A stretch of 64,000 nt of DNA, from assembly GCA_039925145.1 (NCBI GenBank), contig JBDSZL010000071.1, forward strand, positions 1 to 64,000, given 5' to 3'. A program made the translations under genes and the position numbers. The notes beneath the pieces were generated by a model that was not told the DNA's origin, searched no databases, and was given only the letters and a program-made list of their open reading frames with translations. This document shows positions 50,389-59,261 of the stretch, in pieces. The DNA comes from JBDSZL01 sp039925145 (GTDB lineage: Bacteria; Acidobacteriota; Vicinamibacteria; Vicinamibacterales; SCN-69-37). Each line of letters opens with the position of its first letter. Position 1 is the first letter of the stretch.

Positions 50389-53232
50389 ATGACCCGTCGC
50401 CTCAGCCTTCAGCTCGCGTTCATTGCGGGTGCCCTCGGGCTTGCGGCATCGCTCGCCGGCGCTCCTCGGCAGCCGGCCCAGGTGGCTCGGGACAAAGGGC
50501 CGCTCGCAGCCACGATTCCGACCGACCCGCAGATCACGACCGGACGGTTTGCGAACGGCCTGCGTTATTACATCCGGCGAAACACACGGCCGCAGAACCG
50601 AGCCGAGTTGAGGCTGGTCGTCAATGCCGGCTCCGTGCTCGAGGAGGATGACCAGCAGGGGCTGGCCCACTTCGTCGAGCACATGGCATTCAACGGCACG
50701 ACGCATTTCCCAAAGATGGCCATCGTTTCCTTCATGGAGTCGATCGGCATGCGCTTCGGCCCCAGCGTGAACGCCTTCACCAGCTTCGATGAGACGGTCT
50801 ACATGCTGCAGATCCCGACCGAGCGCGCGGAGGTCATCGACAAGGCGCTGCTCGTGCTCGAGGATTGGGCGCACAACGTGTCGTTCGGGACCGAGGAGAT
50901 CAACAAGGAGCGGGGCGTCATCACCGAGGAGTGGCGGCTGCGGCGGGGCGCGGCGGCCAGGGTGCAGGACAAACAGCTCCCAATGATCCTGCAGAACTCG
51001 CGTTACGCGGGCCGCATTCCCATCGGCAAGATGGAGATCGTCCAGAACTTCAACCCGGATCGGCTGCGGCAGTTCTACAAGGACTGGTATCGCCCAGACC
51101 TCATGGCGGTCATTGCGGTGGGAGACTTCAACCCGGCCGACGTGCAGGCCCTGGTGACGAAACACTTCGGCGCGATAGCCCCGTCGGCCACTCCGAAGAA
51201 GCGACCGACGTTCGCTGTGCCGGGTCACCCCGGCACCACCTTCGCGATTGCCACCGACAAAGAGGTGCCGACCACGCAGGTCAGCGTGTACAACATGACG
51301 CCGGCGCGCGACCAGTCGACCATCGGATCCTATCGGCAGCAGCAGATCGTCGACGGGCTCTTCTCGAGTATGCTGAACGCCCGCTTCGCCGAAATCGCCG
51401 AGAAGCCCAACGCGCCGTTCCTCGCCGCCCATGCCTCGCGAGGTCAAATCGTGCGTACCGCCGAGGCGGCTACCCTTGGCGCCGTCGTGAAGGAGGACGG
51501 CATCGAGAAAGGGCTGGAGTCAATTTTTGCCGAAGCCCAGCGGGTGGCCCAGTTCGGCTTTACAGCCACCGAGCTCGACCGCCAGAAGGTCAGCTCCCTT
51601 CGCCGCCTCGAACGCGCGATCACCGAGAAGGACAATCAGCAGTCTGCCGACCTGGCAGCCGAGTACAGCCGAAATTACCTGAACGGCGAGCCAATCCCGG
51701 GCATCGTGTACGAGAACGCGCTCTACCAGCGCTTCATGCCGGGAATTACCCTCGCCGAGATCAACCAGCTCGCCAAGACGTGGTGGCCCGATCGCAACCG
51801 CGTCGTGGCGGTGACGGCCCCCGATAAGCCGGGTGTCGTCATTCCCACAGAGGCGCGCCTGTCCGCGGCGATGACGCGGGCGGGCGGCCCAGGTCTGAAG
51901 GCCTACGAGGATGCCGGCGGCGGACGGGCGCTGCTCGAGTCGGTGCCCACACCCGGACGGGTCGTCAGCACCAACGTCCGCACGCCATTTGGCATCACGG
52001 AGTGGAAGCTGTCCAACGGCGCGACGATCGTCCTCAAGCCCACGACGTTCAGACAGGACGAGATCATGTTCCGGGCGTTCAGTCCCGGCGGCACCTCGCT
52101 CGCGAGCGACCGCGACTTCATCGCCGCGATCACGGCGGCGCAGGTCGTGAGCGCTGGCGGTCTCGGCCAGATGAGCTCGAACGAGCTGGGGAAAGCGCTC
52201 ACCGGCAAGCTCGCCAGCGTGCGTCCGTCGATCGGCGCGCTCGACGAAGGGGTGGCCGGCACAGGGTCGATGAAAGACGCCGAGACGCTCTTTCAGATGA
52301 TCTATCTGACGTTCACGCAGCCGCGTGTCGATCCGGAGATCTTCAAGGTCATTCTCGATCAGACCCGGACGGCACTGGCCAACCAGTCTGCACGCCCGGA
52401 GTACGCATTCGGTCTGGCACTCGGCTCCGCCCTGTCGCAGGATCATCCCCGGGCCCGTCCGATGACGCTCGACCTGGTGAATGAGATGGATCTGGCCAAA
52501 TCGGTTGCCTTCTACAAGGACCGGTTCGCCGACGCGAGCGACTTCACATTCGTATTCGTCGGCAGCTTCGATCCCGCGAAGCTGCAGCCACTGGTGGAGC
52601 AGTACATCGGTTCGCTGCCGGCGCTGCATCGGCAGGAGTCCTGGAAGGATGTCGGCATCCGCTACCCGCACACGGTCGTCGAGCGACGGGTCGAGAAGGG
52701 CATCGAGCCGAAGAGTCAGACGGCCACCGTGTTCACGGGGACGTTCCAGTACGATCAATCTCACCGCACGGCGATCCGGGCGATGGCGATGGCGCTCGAA
52801 ACCCGCCTCCGCGGTGCTCTGCGCGAAGAGCTCGGTGGCACGTATTCGGTGAGCGTCTCGGCGGGCTACTCCAAGATTCCCACGCCGGAGTACAGCGTCT
52901 CGATCAACTTTGGCGCCGACCCGACCAGGCTCAATGCGCTGGCGGCGCGGGTGTCGACTGAGATCGAGCGTCTCAAGACATCGGGCGTGACCGAGCAGGA
53001 GTTGAGTGACGTGCGCGAGGCCCTGCTCAGGGAATACGAGGCAGGCACCAAGTCGAACAGCTACCTGATGAGTAACATTGCAGGCCGGTATCAGCTCGGC
53101 GAGAGTCTCGAGAGCTTCTTTACGCTCGACGCCAGCTATCGGTCGCTCACGGCCGCAACGATTCAGGACGCGGCCCGCACGTACTTGAATCCCCAGTCGG
53201 TGGTTCGCGTGACCCTGGTTCCAGAGAAGTAA
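50389..53232 (+). CDS. Secreted M16 family zinc peptidase (two-domain pitrilysin type)
   Basis: A 947-residue protein with a signal peptide (1-25). The inverted zinc motif HxxEH is at residues 94-98 (HFVEHMAF), with the third ligand Glu174 in NKERGVI, all in the first M16 domain. The second half repeats the M16 fold as an inactive domain, with the RLRGALREELGGTYSVSVS segment near residue 810. Size and layout fit the periplasmic PqqL-like group. The ATG at 50389 has GGGAGAG eight bases upstream and directly precedes the signal peptide; a GTG at 50353 would add 12 residues before it. It is monocistronic, and converges on the TSUP gene. Confidence 0.92.
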   Translation: MTRRLSLQLAFIAGALGLAASLAGAPRQPAQVARDKGPLAATIPTDPQITTGRFANGLRYYIRRNTRPQNRAELRLVVNAGSVLEEDDQQGLAHFVEHMAFNGTTHFPKMAIVSFMESIGMRFGPSVNAFTSFDETVYMLQIPTERAEVIDKALLVLEDWAHNVSFGTEEINKERGVITEEWRLRRGAAARVQDKQLPMILQNSRYAGRIPIGKMEIVQNFNPDRLRQFYKDWYRPDLMAVIAVGDFNPADVQALVTKHFGAIAPSATPKKRPTFAVPGHPGTTFAIATDKEVPTTQVSVYNMTPARDQSTIGSYRQQQIVDGLFSSMLNARFAEIAEKPNAPFLAAHASRGQIVRTAEAATLGAVVKEDGIEKGLESIFAEAQRVAQFGFTATELDRQKVSSLRRLERAITEKDNQQSADLAAEYSRNYLNGEPIPGIVYENALYQRFMPGITLAEINQLAKTWWPDRNRVVAVTAPDKPGVVIPTEARLSAAMTRAGGPGLKAYEDAGGGRALLESVPTPGRVVSTNVRTPFGITEWKLSNGATIVLKPTTFRQDEIMFRAFSPGGTSLASDRDFIAAITAAQVVSAGGLGQMSSNELGKALTGKLASVRPSIGALDEGVAGTGSMKDAETLFQMIYLTFTQPRVDPEIFKVILDQTRTALANQSARPEYAFGLALGSALSQDHPRARPMTLDLVNEMDLAKSVAFYKDRFADASDFTFVFVGSFDPAKLQPLVEQYIGSLPALHRQESWKDVGIRYPHTVVERRVEKGIEPKSQTATVFTGTFQYDQSHRTAIRAMAMALETRLRGALREELGGTYSVSVSAGYSKIPTPEYSVSINFGADPTRLNALAARVSTEIERLKTSGVTEQELSDVREALLREYEAGTKSNSYLMSNIAGRYQLGESLESFFTLDASYRSLTAATIQDAARTYLNPQSVVRVTLVPEK

Positions 53233-53290
53233 GACTCGTCACCCTGGCATCCCGGCAGTCGACACGGGCACTGCGGGTAGTCGGCGAGAG

Positions 53291-54097
53291 TCAGCCGTAC
53301 GTCGCAACGAAGACGTCGTGCGCGGTTTTGACGACCAGCGCGAGCACCACGCCGATGAAGACCGGCCGCATCAGCCTGGCGCCGCCGCGCAGGGCGAGGC
53401 GCGATCCCACCTGCGCCCCGGCCACGTTGAATACGGCCATCCCGAGACCAAGCGGCCAGAGCACGTGCCCGTGCCAGCCAAACCAGAGGACCGCGGCCAG
53501 GTTGGTGGCCACGTTCAGGACGCGTGCGGAGGCGGCCGCGTTCACCAGGTCGTAACCGAACAATCGGACGAATAGGACCATGAAGAAGCTGCCGGTTCCC
53601 GGTCCGAAAAAGCCGTCGTACAGGCTGATCGCTGCCACAAGGAGCGCCGCGAGCGCGTAGTGCGGTCGCTGCATCGTGCGTGGCGCGTGCACATGACCGA
53701 AGTCTCTGCGGCCGACTGTGCTCAGCAGGACCGCCAGGAGCAGCAGCGGAACCAGGGGCCGGAACAGATCGGGAGGCACCCGCGTCGCGAGCACGGCGCC
53801 GCCGAGTGAGGCGGCGAGCGCGATGGGAGCCACGACCCCCAGCACGCGCCACGGAATCACGACCGATCGGGCGAACCGCGCGACGGCGCTTGCCGTGCCC
53901 ACGATCGACGCGCACTTGTTGGTGCCGAGCAGGTCCGCGGGGAGCCGACCCGGATAGGCGGCAAAGAGCGCTGGCAGCTGGATGAGTCCGCCGCCGCCAA
54001 CCATGGCATCCACGCATCCGGCGAGAGCGGCCGCGCCGAGAATCAGAAGGAAACCGATCACGCGATCATGGGCGTCTGCTTGCGGCGAGCCCTGCAA
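53291..54097 (-). CDS. TSUP (TauE/SafE) family transporter
   Basis: A 268-residue membrane protein with about eight hydrophobic helices in two repeats. The repeat signatures are VDAMVGGGGLIQLPAL (about 28-43) with LLGTNKCASIVGTASAV, and YDGFFGPGTGSFFMVLF with ASARVLNVATNLAA, typical of the YfcA branch. Members export sulfite, sulfoacetate and other small sulfonates or organosulfur anions; the substrate here is unknown. The given start is a TTG with GGAG seven bases before it. A GTG at 54061, in a GTGA overlap with the small frame upstream, is a good alternative (256 residues). Confidence 0.85.
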   Translation of the reverse strand: MQGSPQADAHDRVIGFLLILGAAALAGCVDAMVGGGGLIQLPALFAAYPGRLPADLLGTNKCASIVGTASAVARFARSVVIPWRVLGVVAPIALAASLGGAVLATRVPPDLFRPLVPLLLLAVLLSTVGRRDFGHVHAPRTMQRPHYALAALLVAAISLYDGFFGPGTGSFFMVLFVRLFGYDLVNAAASARVLNVATNLAAVLWFGWHGHVLWPLGLGMAVFNVAGAQVGSRLALRGGARLMRPVFIGVVLALVVKTAHDVFVATYG

Positions 54098-54189
54098 GCG
54101 CGTCTCCGGTCAGGCGATAGACCGTCCAATTCAAGCAGCACCGGGATATCGGAGGCGACGGCCGGGTCGATCCGGATCACCACAGGCAC
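54058..54189 (-). pseudogene. Possible GNAT relic between the MHS transporter and TSUP genes
   Basis: A 43-codon frame from GTG 54189 to TGA 54058. Its product VIRIDPAVASDIPVLLEL looks like the opening of a GNAT acetyltransferase (IRxAxxxDIPxLLxL), but nothing of the acetyl-CoA site follows. Its stop shares GTGA with the alternative TSUP start. It may be a stump left by deletion, or a coincidence. Confidence 0.3.
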
Positions 54190-54203
54190 GGCACACCCCC
54201 GAC

Positions 54204-55724
54204 TTAGGCCGGGCCATCCATGTCGGTGACGAGCGGCTGGGATCGATCGCTTTCGATCTCATCCCAGATGAGCACGCTGTGTGTCTCTTTCAATAGCAGC
54301 GCGCCGATGACGAACGTGGCGCTCGCTACGCCGATTGGGTAATACAGACCGGCGTAGATATCCCCGGTCTGCGCCACAATCGAGAGCCCGATGAGCGGCA
54401 GCAGCCCGCCGAACACACCGTTGCCGATGTGATAGGGCAGCGACAGTGCCGTGTAGCGGATCTTGGCCGGGAACGCCTCGACCAGGTAGGCGGCGATGGG
54501 CCCGTAGACCATCGTGACGAACACGAGCTGGACGAACACCAGGAGGATGAGCTTCCACGCCACCGGATTGCTGGCCAGGCTTGCAATCCCCGCGTAAGGC
54601 AGCACCTCGAGCGCTGGGGTCAGCACGCCGTTGACGAGCCGCAACGGAGTCAGGCTGAGCCCACCGGTCACGGGATTACGCTGCGACTGAGCCGTCACCA
54701 CTTCCGATCCCGCCACGTGCTGCATGGCGTGGTAGATCGGCAGGTACGACACGGCTGCAATGAGGCAGCCTGCGAGGATGATGCGCTTACGGCCGATCCG
54801 GTCGGACAGCGCCCCGAAGACGACAAAGAGCGGCATGCCGAGCAGCAGCGCGGTCGCCACGATGTAGTTGGCCGAGGTCGCGTTTACTTTGAGTATCGTC
54901 TGCAAATAGAACAGGGCGTAGAACTGCCCGGTGTACCAGACGACCCCCTGGCCCGCCGTGGCTCCGAAGAGCGAGATCAGCACGCGCTTGAGGTTGACCC
55001 ACTCCGTGAACGCCTCCTTCAGCGGCCGCGCCGACGTCATGCCAGTTGCCTTGATGTGCGTGAAGATGGGCGACTCCTTCATGCGCAGGCGGATATAGAG
55101 CGAGATGCCGACCAGGAAGATGGAGATCAGAAACGGCAGCCGCCAGCCCCAGGCCCGAAACGCCTCGACACTCATCAGGTTCTGAACGATGAGGATCACC
55201 GCCAGAGAGATGAACAGGCCAAGCGTGGCCGTGATCTGAATAAAGCTCGTGTAGAACCCACGTTTCCCGTCGGGCACGTGCTCGGCGACGTAGACCGCGG
55301 CGCCCCCGTACTCGCCCCCGAGCGCCAGTCCCTGCAGCACACGCACGAGCAGCAGGACGAGCGGCGCGGCGACGCCGATGGTTGCGTAGGTCGGGAGCAG
55401 GCCGATGGCGGCCGTGGCACCGCCCATGATCAGGAGCGTCACCAGGAAGGCGTACTTGCGCCCCACCAGGTCGCCGATGCGGCCGAAGAACAATGCCCCG
55501 AACGGCCGTACGACGAACCCGACCGCAAACGTCGAGAGGTAGGCAATGAGCGCGAGCGTGTCGTTGCCGCGCGGGTAGAACAGCGGCGAGATGACGGTGG
55601 CAAGGCTGCCGAAGATATAGAAGTCGTACCACTCGATCATGGTCCCCACGGCCGATGCCGCGATGACCTGCCAGATCTTGTAGTCGGCCGCTCCTGCGGC
55701 GGCCGTCGGCCTCACCTGATTCAC
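54204..55724 (-). CDS. MFS transporter, metabolite:H+ symporter (MHS/ProP-ShiA-like)
   Basis: A 506-residue protein with twelve predicted membrane helices. The N-terminal SAVGTMIEWYDFYIFG (about 24-39) is the hallmark of the MHS family. Loop 2-3 reads GRIGDLVGRKYAF, and loop 8-9 GALSDRIGRKRII, the two copies of MFS motif A. There is a long insertion between helices 9 and 10 (about 365-430). Substrates in the family are organic acids, shikimate, proline or betaine. A GTG start at 55724 with GAGGAG five bases upstream is used. It follows pckG by 70 bases, so a C4-dicarboxylate-type substrate is attractive but unproven. Confidence 0.9.
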   Translation of the reverse strand: MNQVRPTAAAGAADYKIWQVIAASAVGTMIEWYDFYIFGSLATVISPLFYPRGNDTLALIAYLSTFAVGFVVRPFGALFFGRIGDLVGRKYAFLVTLLIMGGATAAIGLLPTYATIGVAAPLVLLLVRVLQGLALGGEYGGAAVYVAEHVPDGKRGFYTSFIQITATLGLFISLAVILIVQNLMSVEAFRAWGWRLPFLISIFLVGISLYIRLRMKESPIFTHIKATGMTSARPLKEAFTEWVNLKRVLISLFGATAGQGVVWYTGQFYALFYLQTILKVNATSANYIVATALLLGMPLFVVFGALSDRIGRKRIILAGCLIAAVSYLPIYHAMQHVAGSEVVTAQSQRNPVTGGLSLTPLRLVNGVLTPALEVLPYAGIASLASNPVAWKLILLVFVQLVFVTMVYGPIAAYLVEAFPAKIRYTALSLPYHIGNGVFGGLLPLIGLSIVAQTGDIYAGLYYPIGVASATFVIGALLLKETHSVLIWDEIESDRSQPLVTDMDGPA

Positions 55725-55794
55725 GGGTGCTCCTCGATGACGTGGACGAGGAGTATATACGGGCGCCCGGCCTGACTCCTGATCTGGACCCTCG

Positions 55795-57612
55795 TCACAG
55801 CCGGCAGATGAGCAACTCCCGCTCGTACACCATCTCGGGGGGCAGATGGTCGTGGAGCTCGATGAACAGCTCTTCGTGCTCCATGACCTCGCGCCGCCAG
55901 GCGGCGACATCGACGGCCTGCAGCTCGTCGAACTGGGCCTGCGACAGCGACAGGCCGCTCCAGTCGATGTCCGTCCAAGCGGGCATCCAGCCGATAGGGG
56001 TCTCGCGCGCCAGGGCGCGGCCGCGAACCCGCTCGACGATCCATCTCAGCACACGCATGTTCTCGCGGAAGCCTGGCCACAGGAACTCACCCTCAGCGTT
56101 CTTGCGGAACCAGTTGACGTGGAAGATTCGCGGCGTCTGGCTGAGGGTCCGCTGCATGGTGATCCAGTGCCGGAAGTAATCGCCCATGTGGTAGCCACAA
56201 AACGGACGCATCGCCATCGGGTCGCGGCGCACCCGTCCGACCTGGCCAACAGCAGCCGCCGTGGTCTCCGATCCCATCGTGGCTCCGACATAGACGCCGG
56301 CGGTCCAGTTGAAGCCCTGATAGACCAGCGGCATCGTCGTCGCGCGACGCCCGCCAAAGATGAAGGCGCTGATCGGCACGCCCTCCGGCGACTCCCACCG
56401 GTCGTCAACGATCGGGCATTGAGCGACCGGAGCCGTGAAGCGAGAATTGGGATGCGCGGCTGGGGCGCCTGTCTCGCGCGCGATCTCCGGCGTCCATGGG
56501 CGTCCCTGCCAATCGAGGCACTCGGCGGGAGGCGTGTCGGTCATGCCTTCCCACCACACCCCTCCACTGGGAGTGAGCGCCACGTTCGTAAAAATCGCGT
56601 TGCGGGAGATCGTCGCCATCGCGTTCGGGTTGGTCCGAGCCGACGTCCCCGGAGCGACGCCAAAGATACCGGCCTCGGGATTGATCGCGTGGAGCCGGCC
56701 AGCCGCGTCCGGCTTGATCCAGGCGATGTCGTCGCCGACCATCGATACCTTCCAGCCGCGCATGGCGTCTGGCGGAATCATCATCGCGAGGTTGGTCTTG
56801 CCGCACGCGCTCGGAAACGCCGCGGCCACGTACGTCTTCTCCCCAGAGGGGTCCTCCACGCCGAGAATGAGCATGTGCTCGGCCATCCATCGCTCGTCGC
56901 GGGCCATCACCGAGGCGATGCGCAAGCCGAAGCACTTCTTGCCAAGCAGCGCGTTGCCGCCATACCCCGATCCGTACGACCAGATCTCGCGCGTCTCGGG
57001 GAAGTGCACGATGTACTTCTCACTGTTGCAAGGCCACGCGACATCGGCCGCGCCAGGCGCCAGCGGCGCACCGACCGAATGCATGCACGGCACGACGCGG
57101 CGGACGTCACGATCGATCTCGCTAAACACCGGCAGGCCAATGCGCGCCATGATCCGCATGCTGACCACGACGTACGGCGAGTCGGTGAGCTGTACGCCGA
57201 TCTGCGACATGGGTGAGCCAATGACGCCCATGCTGAACGGCAGCACGAACATCGTCCGCCCCGCCATGGCCCCCCCGAACCGGCCCTTCAACTGGCGACG
57301 CATCTCGTAGGGCGCCACCCAGTTGTTGGTCGGACCTGCCGCGTCCTGCGACAGCGAGCAGACGAACGTTCGCTGCTCGACACGAGCGACGTCGTTCGGG
57401 TCGGACCGGGCGTAGAAGCAGCCCGGCCACTCGTCCTCATTCAAACGCGTGAACGTGCCCGCTTGCACCAGCTGCTCGCACAACTGGTCGTATTCCTCCT
57501 GAGAGCCGTCCACCCAGTGGACGGACTCCGGACGAGTGAGCTGCCGCATCTTCTCCACCCAGCGGAGCAGATGGGTGTTACGCGAGAGCGGGACACTGAC
57601 GTCACGTGACAT
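55795..57612 (-). CDS. pckG: Phosphoenolpyruvate carboxykinase (GTP)
   Basis: Converts oxaloacetate and GTP to PEP, CO2 and GDP, the entry to gluconeogenesis. It has 605 residues. The nucleotide P-loop with the hyper-reactive cysteine is in AAFPSACGKTNLAM (about 258-271), FGGRRATTMPLVYQ (about 415-428) carries the guanine-site and R-loop residues, and NPEAGIFGVAPGTS binds metal and substrate. These are GTP-type, not ATP-type. I choose ATG 57612; an ATG 12 codons upstream is also possible, and neither has a strong Shine-Dalgarno. The 288 bases to the next plus-strand gene hold no recognisable gene. Confidence 0.95.
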   Translation of the reverse strand: MSRDVSVPLSRNTHLLRWVEKMRQLTRPESVHWVDGSQEEYDQLCEQLVQAGTFTRLNEDEWPGCFYARSDPNDVARVEQRTFVCSLSQDAAGPTNNWVAPYEMRRQLKGRFGGAMAGRTMFVLPFSMGVIGSPMSQIGVQLTDSPYVVVSMRIMARIGLPVFSEIDRDVRRVVPCMHSVGAPLAPGAADVAWPCNSEKYIVHFPETREIWSYGSGYGGNALLGKKCFGLRIASVMARDERWMAEHMLILGVEDPSGEKTYVAAAFPSACGKTNLAMMIPPDAMRGWKVSMVGDDIAWIKPDAAGRLHAINPEAGIFGVAPGTSARTNPNAMATISRNAIFTNVALTPSGGVWWEGMTDTPPAECLDWQGRPWTPEIARETGAPAAHPNSRFTAPVAQCPIVDDRWESPEGVPISAFIFGGRRATTMPLVYQGFNWTAGVYVGATMGSETTAAAVGQVGRVRRDPMAMRPFCGYHMGDYFRHWITMQRTLSQTPRIFHVNWFRKNAEGEFLWPGFRENMRVLRWIVERVRGRALARETPIGWMPAWTDIDWSGLSLSQAQFDELQAVDVAAWRREVMEHEELFIELHDHLPPEMVYERELLICRL

Positions 57613-57900
57613 CGTTGGACCTAGCGGAAAGAGTTCGGGCCACGCCATCCATGGCGGAGCGGTACGTATTGATCGATGCAGGTGAATTCGAGTCTGTATA
57701 GTAGCGTGCCAACCGAACCACCGGCGCCCACGTTATGTCCTCTCTCCTGATTTCGCTCGAACGGCACGACTCGGTGCTGGTGCGTAGTGGGTCAGTTTGA
57801 AATCGGCTGCATACGTTATGCTGTCGCGTTCGGGTGAGCCCGTGGCAGGATCGCACCATGCCAAGACGGTCAAGCATGGCCTCTGGCGATAGGAGGCGGT

Positions 57901-58146
57901 ATGTCACGACGCTTGCTCTGGATTGCAATCTGGGTTGTCTCTATTCTGGCTACTGCGCAGTACGTGAAAGCCCAGCGCGAAGCCCTTCCTGCCAATCCGA
58001 TGTCCAATCCGCTGATGGTTAGCGGAACCGACCTGGCGTTCCGAGTGCAGAGCTACGGGCCTGATGCCGCGCGCGGGCGCTTCATGATTAGAATCAACGG
58101 CACTTGGCAGCCCATTGAAGTCGTGAGCCCTGGCGCCGAGAAATAG
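57901..58146 (+). CDS. Small exported or membrane-anchored protein
   Basis: An 81-residue protein: Met-Ser-Arg-Arg then a hydrophobic segment (about 5-20) ending near KAQRE, a classical signal peptide or anchor, followed by a short beta-rich domain (GTDLAFRVQSYG, then GRFMIRINGTWQPIEV). The strong AGGAGG eight bases before the ATG indicates efficient translation. No family is recognised. It stands alone between pckG and a degraded frame. Confidence 0.6.
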   Translation: MSRRLLWIAIWVVSILATAQYVKAQREALPANPMSNPLMVSGTDLAFRVQSYGPDAARGRFMIRINGTWQPIEVVSPGAEK

Positions 58147-58148
58147 CC

Positions 58149-58440
58149 ATAACTGAAAACCCTAAGAAGCGTGGCACCGACCATGACTTCGCCACTGGCG
58201 CCCGCCGCGTGGTCGAGCAGGGCATCGGGGAACGCCTAGACGGCTCACCACTACCCGATCCGCATGAGGGGAAGAACCCGCACGCGGTCGCGCTTGGGAA
58301 GCTCGGCGGGGCCAATCGCCCGCTTGCACGCCGCACACGGCGCCAGTTGGGAGCCTGCGCGCCTCATCCAAACACTGGCGGCGCAGGGGCGGACTTTTCG
58401 CGACCTGGACGCCGATCGCCGCGCCGTGCGTAAGCCGTAA
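58149..58440 (+). pseudogene. Degraded small-protein gene (KNPHAVALGKLGG motif)
   Basis: A plus-strand frame after the 81-residue gene encodes DHDFATGARRVVEQ, later DPHEGKNPHAVALGKLGG. The KNPHAVALGKLGG motif opens a family of short basic proteins common in soil bacteria, whose usual continuation (GG, then KARAEKLSP-like) is missing here. After the motif the frame becomes Arg/Pro-rich junk, while the next phase (ending TAA at 58440) reads sensibly (ASWEPARLIQTLAAQGR), as if one frameshift had occurred. No ATG is in frame; a GTG at 58209 could serve. Confidence 0.35.
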
Positions 58441-58478
58441 GCCGCGAGCCCCGAGCCCCGAGCCCCGAACCGTAAGCC
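58430..58478. repeat. Heptamer tandem repeat, seven units
   Basis: Seven heptamers in succession: GTAAGCC twice, GCGAGCC, CCGAGCC twice, CCGAACC and GTAAGCC. The array ends one base before the stop of the GDSL-hydrolase gene on the minus strand. Units drift by single substitutions. The family is shared with the array between asd and lysC. Confidence 0.85.
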
Positions 58479-58479
58479 G

Positions 58480-59190
58480 CTATCTCACAACCCGCATCAC
58501 TGGCCTCACTTGTGTGATCAATGGAGCGAGCTGTGCCGTCCACAGGTCATAGCCCTCCGCTGTCATGTGCAGGCCATCGGCGACGAACAACTCCGGCCGG
58601 GGTGTGCCGTCTCGGCCCAGCATCGCGGCGGCCAGGTCGATGTAGTGCAGGTTCTTCCGCGTGGCGGTGTACGTTTTCACGCGCGCATTCGCGTCCTGCA
58701 TCGCCGGCCACATGGTCCATCGGGCCAGGCTGGGTTTGACAGCGATGAAGATGATCTCCGTCGCCGGTTTCGCCGCGAGCACACGGCCGACGAACTGCTG
58801 GTAATCGGCGAGCACCCGCTCGGGTGTCTTGCCCGCGGCGATGTCGTTGTCGCCCGCGTAAAAGACCACGACGTCGGGGCTGTACCTCGTCACTGTCTGT
58901 TCGACGAAGTAGTTCACGTCGGAGATCTGAGATCCGCCGAACCCCCGGTTGATGACGGTCAGCGTGGGAAATCTGCTGCCCGTCGCCCACATCCTGATCG
59001 TCGAGCTGCCGGCAAACAGCACCGCGTGCGCGGGCGGCGTGTTCTTGCTGTCCCACTGATCGAACGCCTTGATCTCCTCCACCAACCGGGCCGGGTCTGG
59101 ATCGACCGCCTGTGCGTAGGACGCGCTCGCCCCCGCGGTCAGCAGGCACAGGACAATCAGACTGCGCGCGGCGGTACGACGCACGTGCAT
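58480..59190 (-). CDS. Secreted SGNH/GDSL hydrolase
   Basis: A 236-residue exported protein: signal peptide (about 8-27, cleavage near SYAQA), then a complete SGNH fold. Block I is VLFAGSSTIRMW (nucleophile Ser around residue 62), block II NRGFGGSQISDV (Gly), block III YAGDNDIA (Asn), and block V VADGLHMTAEGY (Asp and His, about 205-216). It belongs to the GDSL-like lipase/acylhydrolase group with roles from carbohydrate esterase to lipase. Substrate is unknown. It lies 71 bases after the S9 peptidase gene on the same strand. Confidence 0.88.
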   Translation of the reverse strand: MHVRRTAARSLIVLCLLTAGASASYAQAVDPDPARLVEEIKAFDQWDSKNTPPAHAVLFAGSSTIRMWATGSRFPTLTVINRGFGGSQISDVNYFVEQTVTRYSPDVVVFYAGDNDIAAGKTPERVLADYQQFVGRVLAAKPATEIIFIAVKPSLARWTMWPAMQDANARVKTYTATRKNLHYIDLAAAMLGRDGTPRPELFVADGLHMTAEGYDLWTAQLAPLITQVRPVMRVVR

Positions 59191-59261
59191 AAGTCCTCCT
59201 CTTCAACGGCGCGGCGCCACTAGCGTGTCGCGCGCATGCCCGCAGTATGCGCCAAGACAGG

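Noticed and set aside
57797..57822. Promoter TTGAAA/TATGCT for the 81-residue gene
   Set aside because: The two boxes are only 14 bases apart, too close for a normal sigma-70 promoter.
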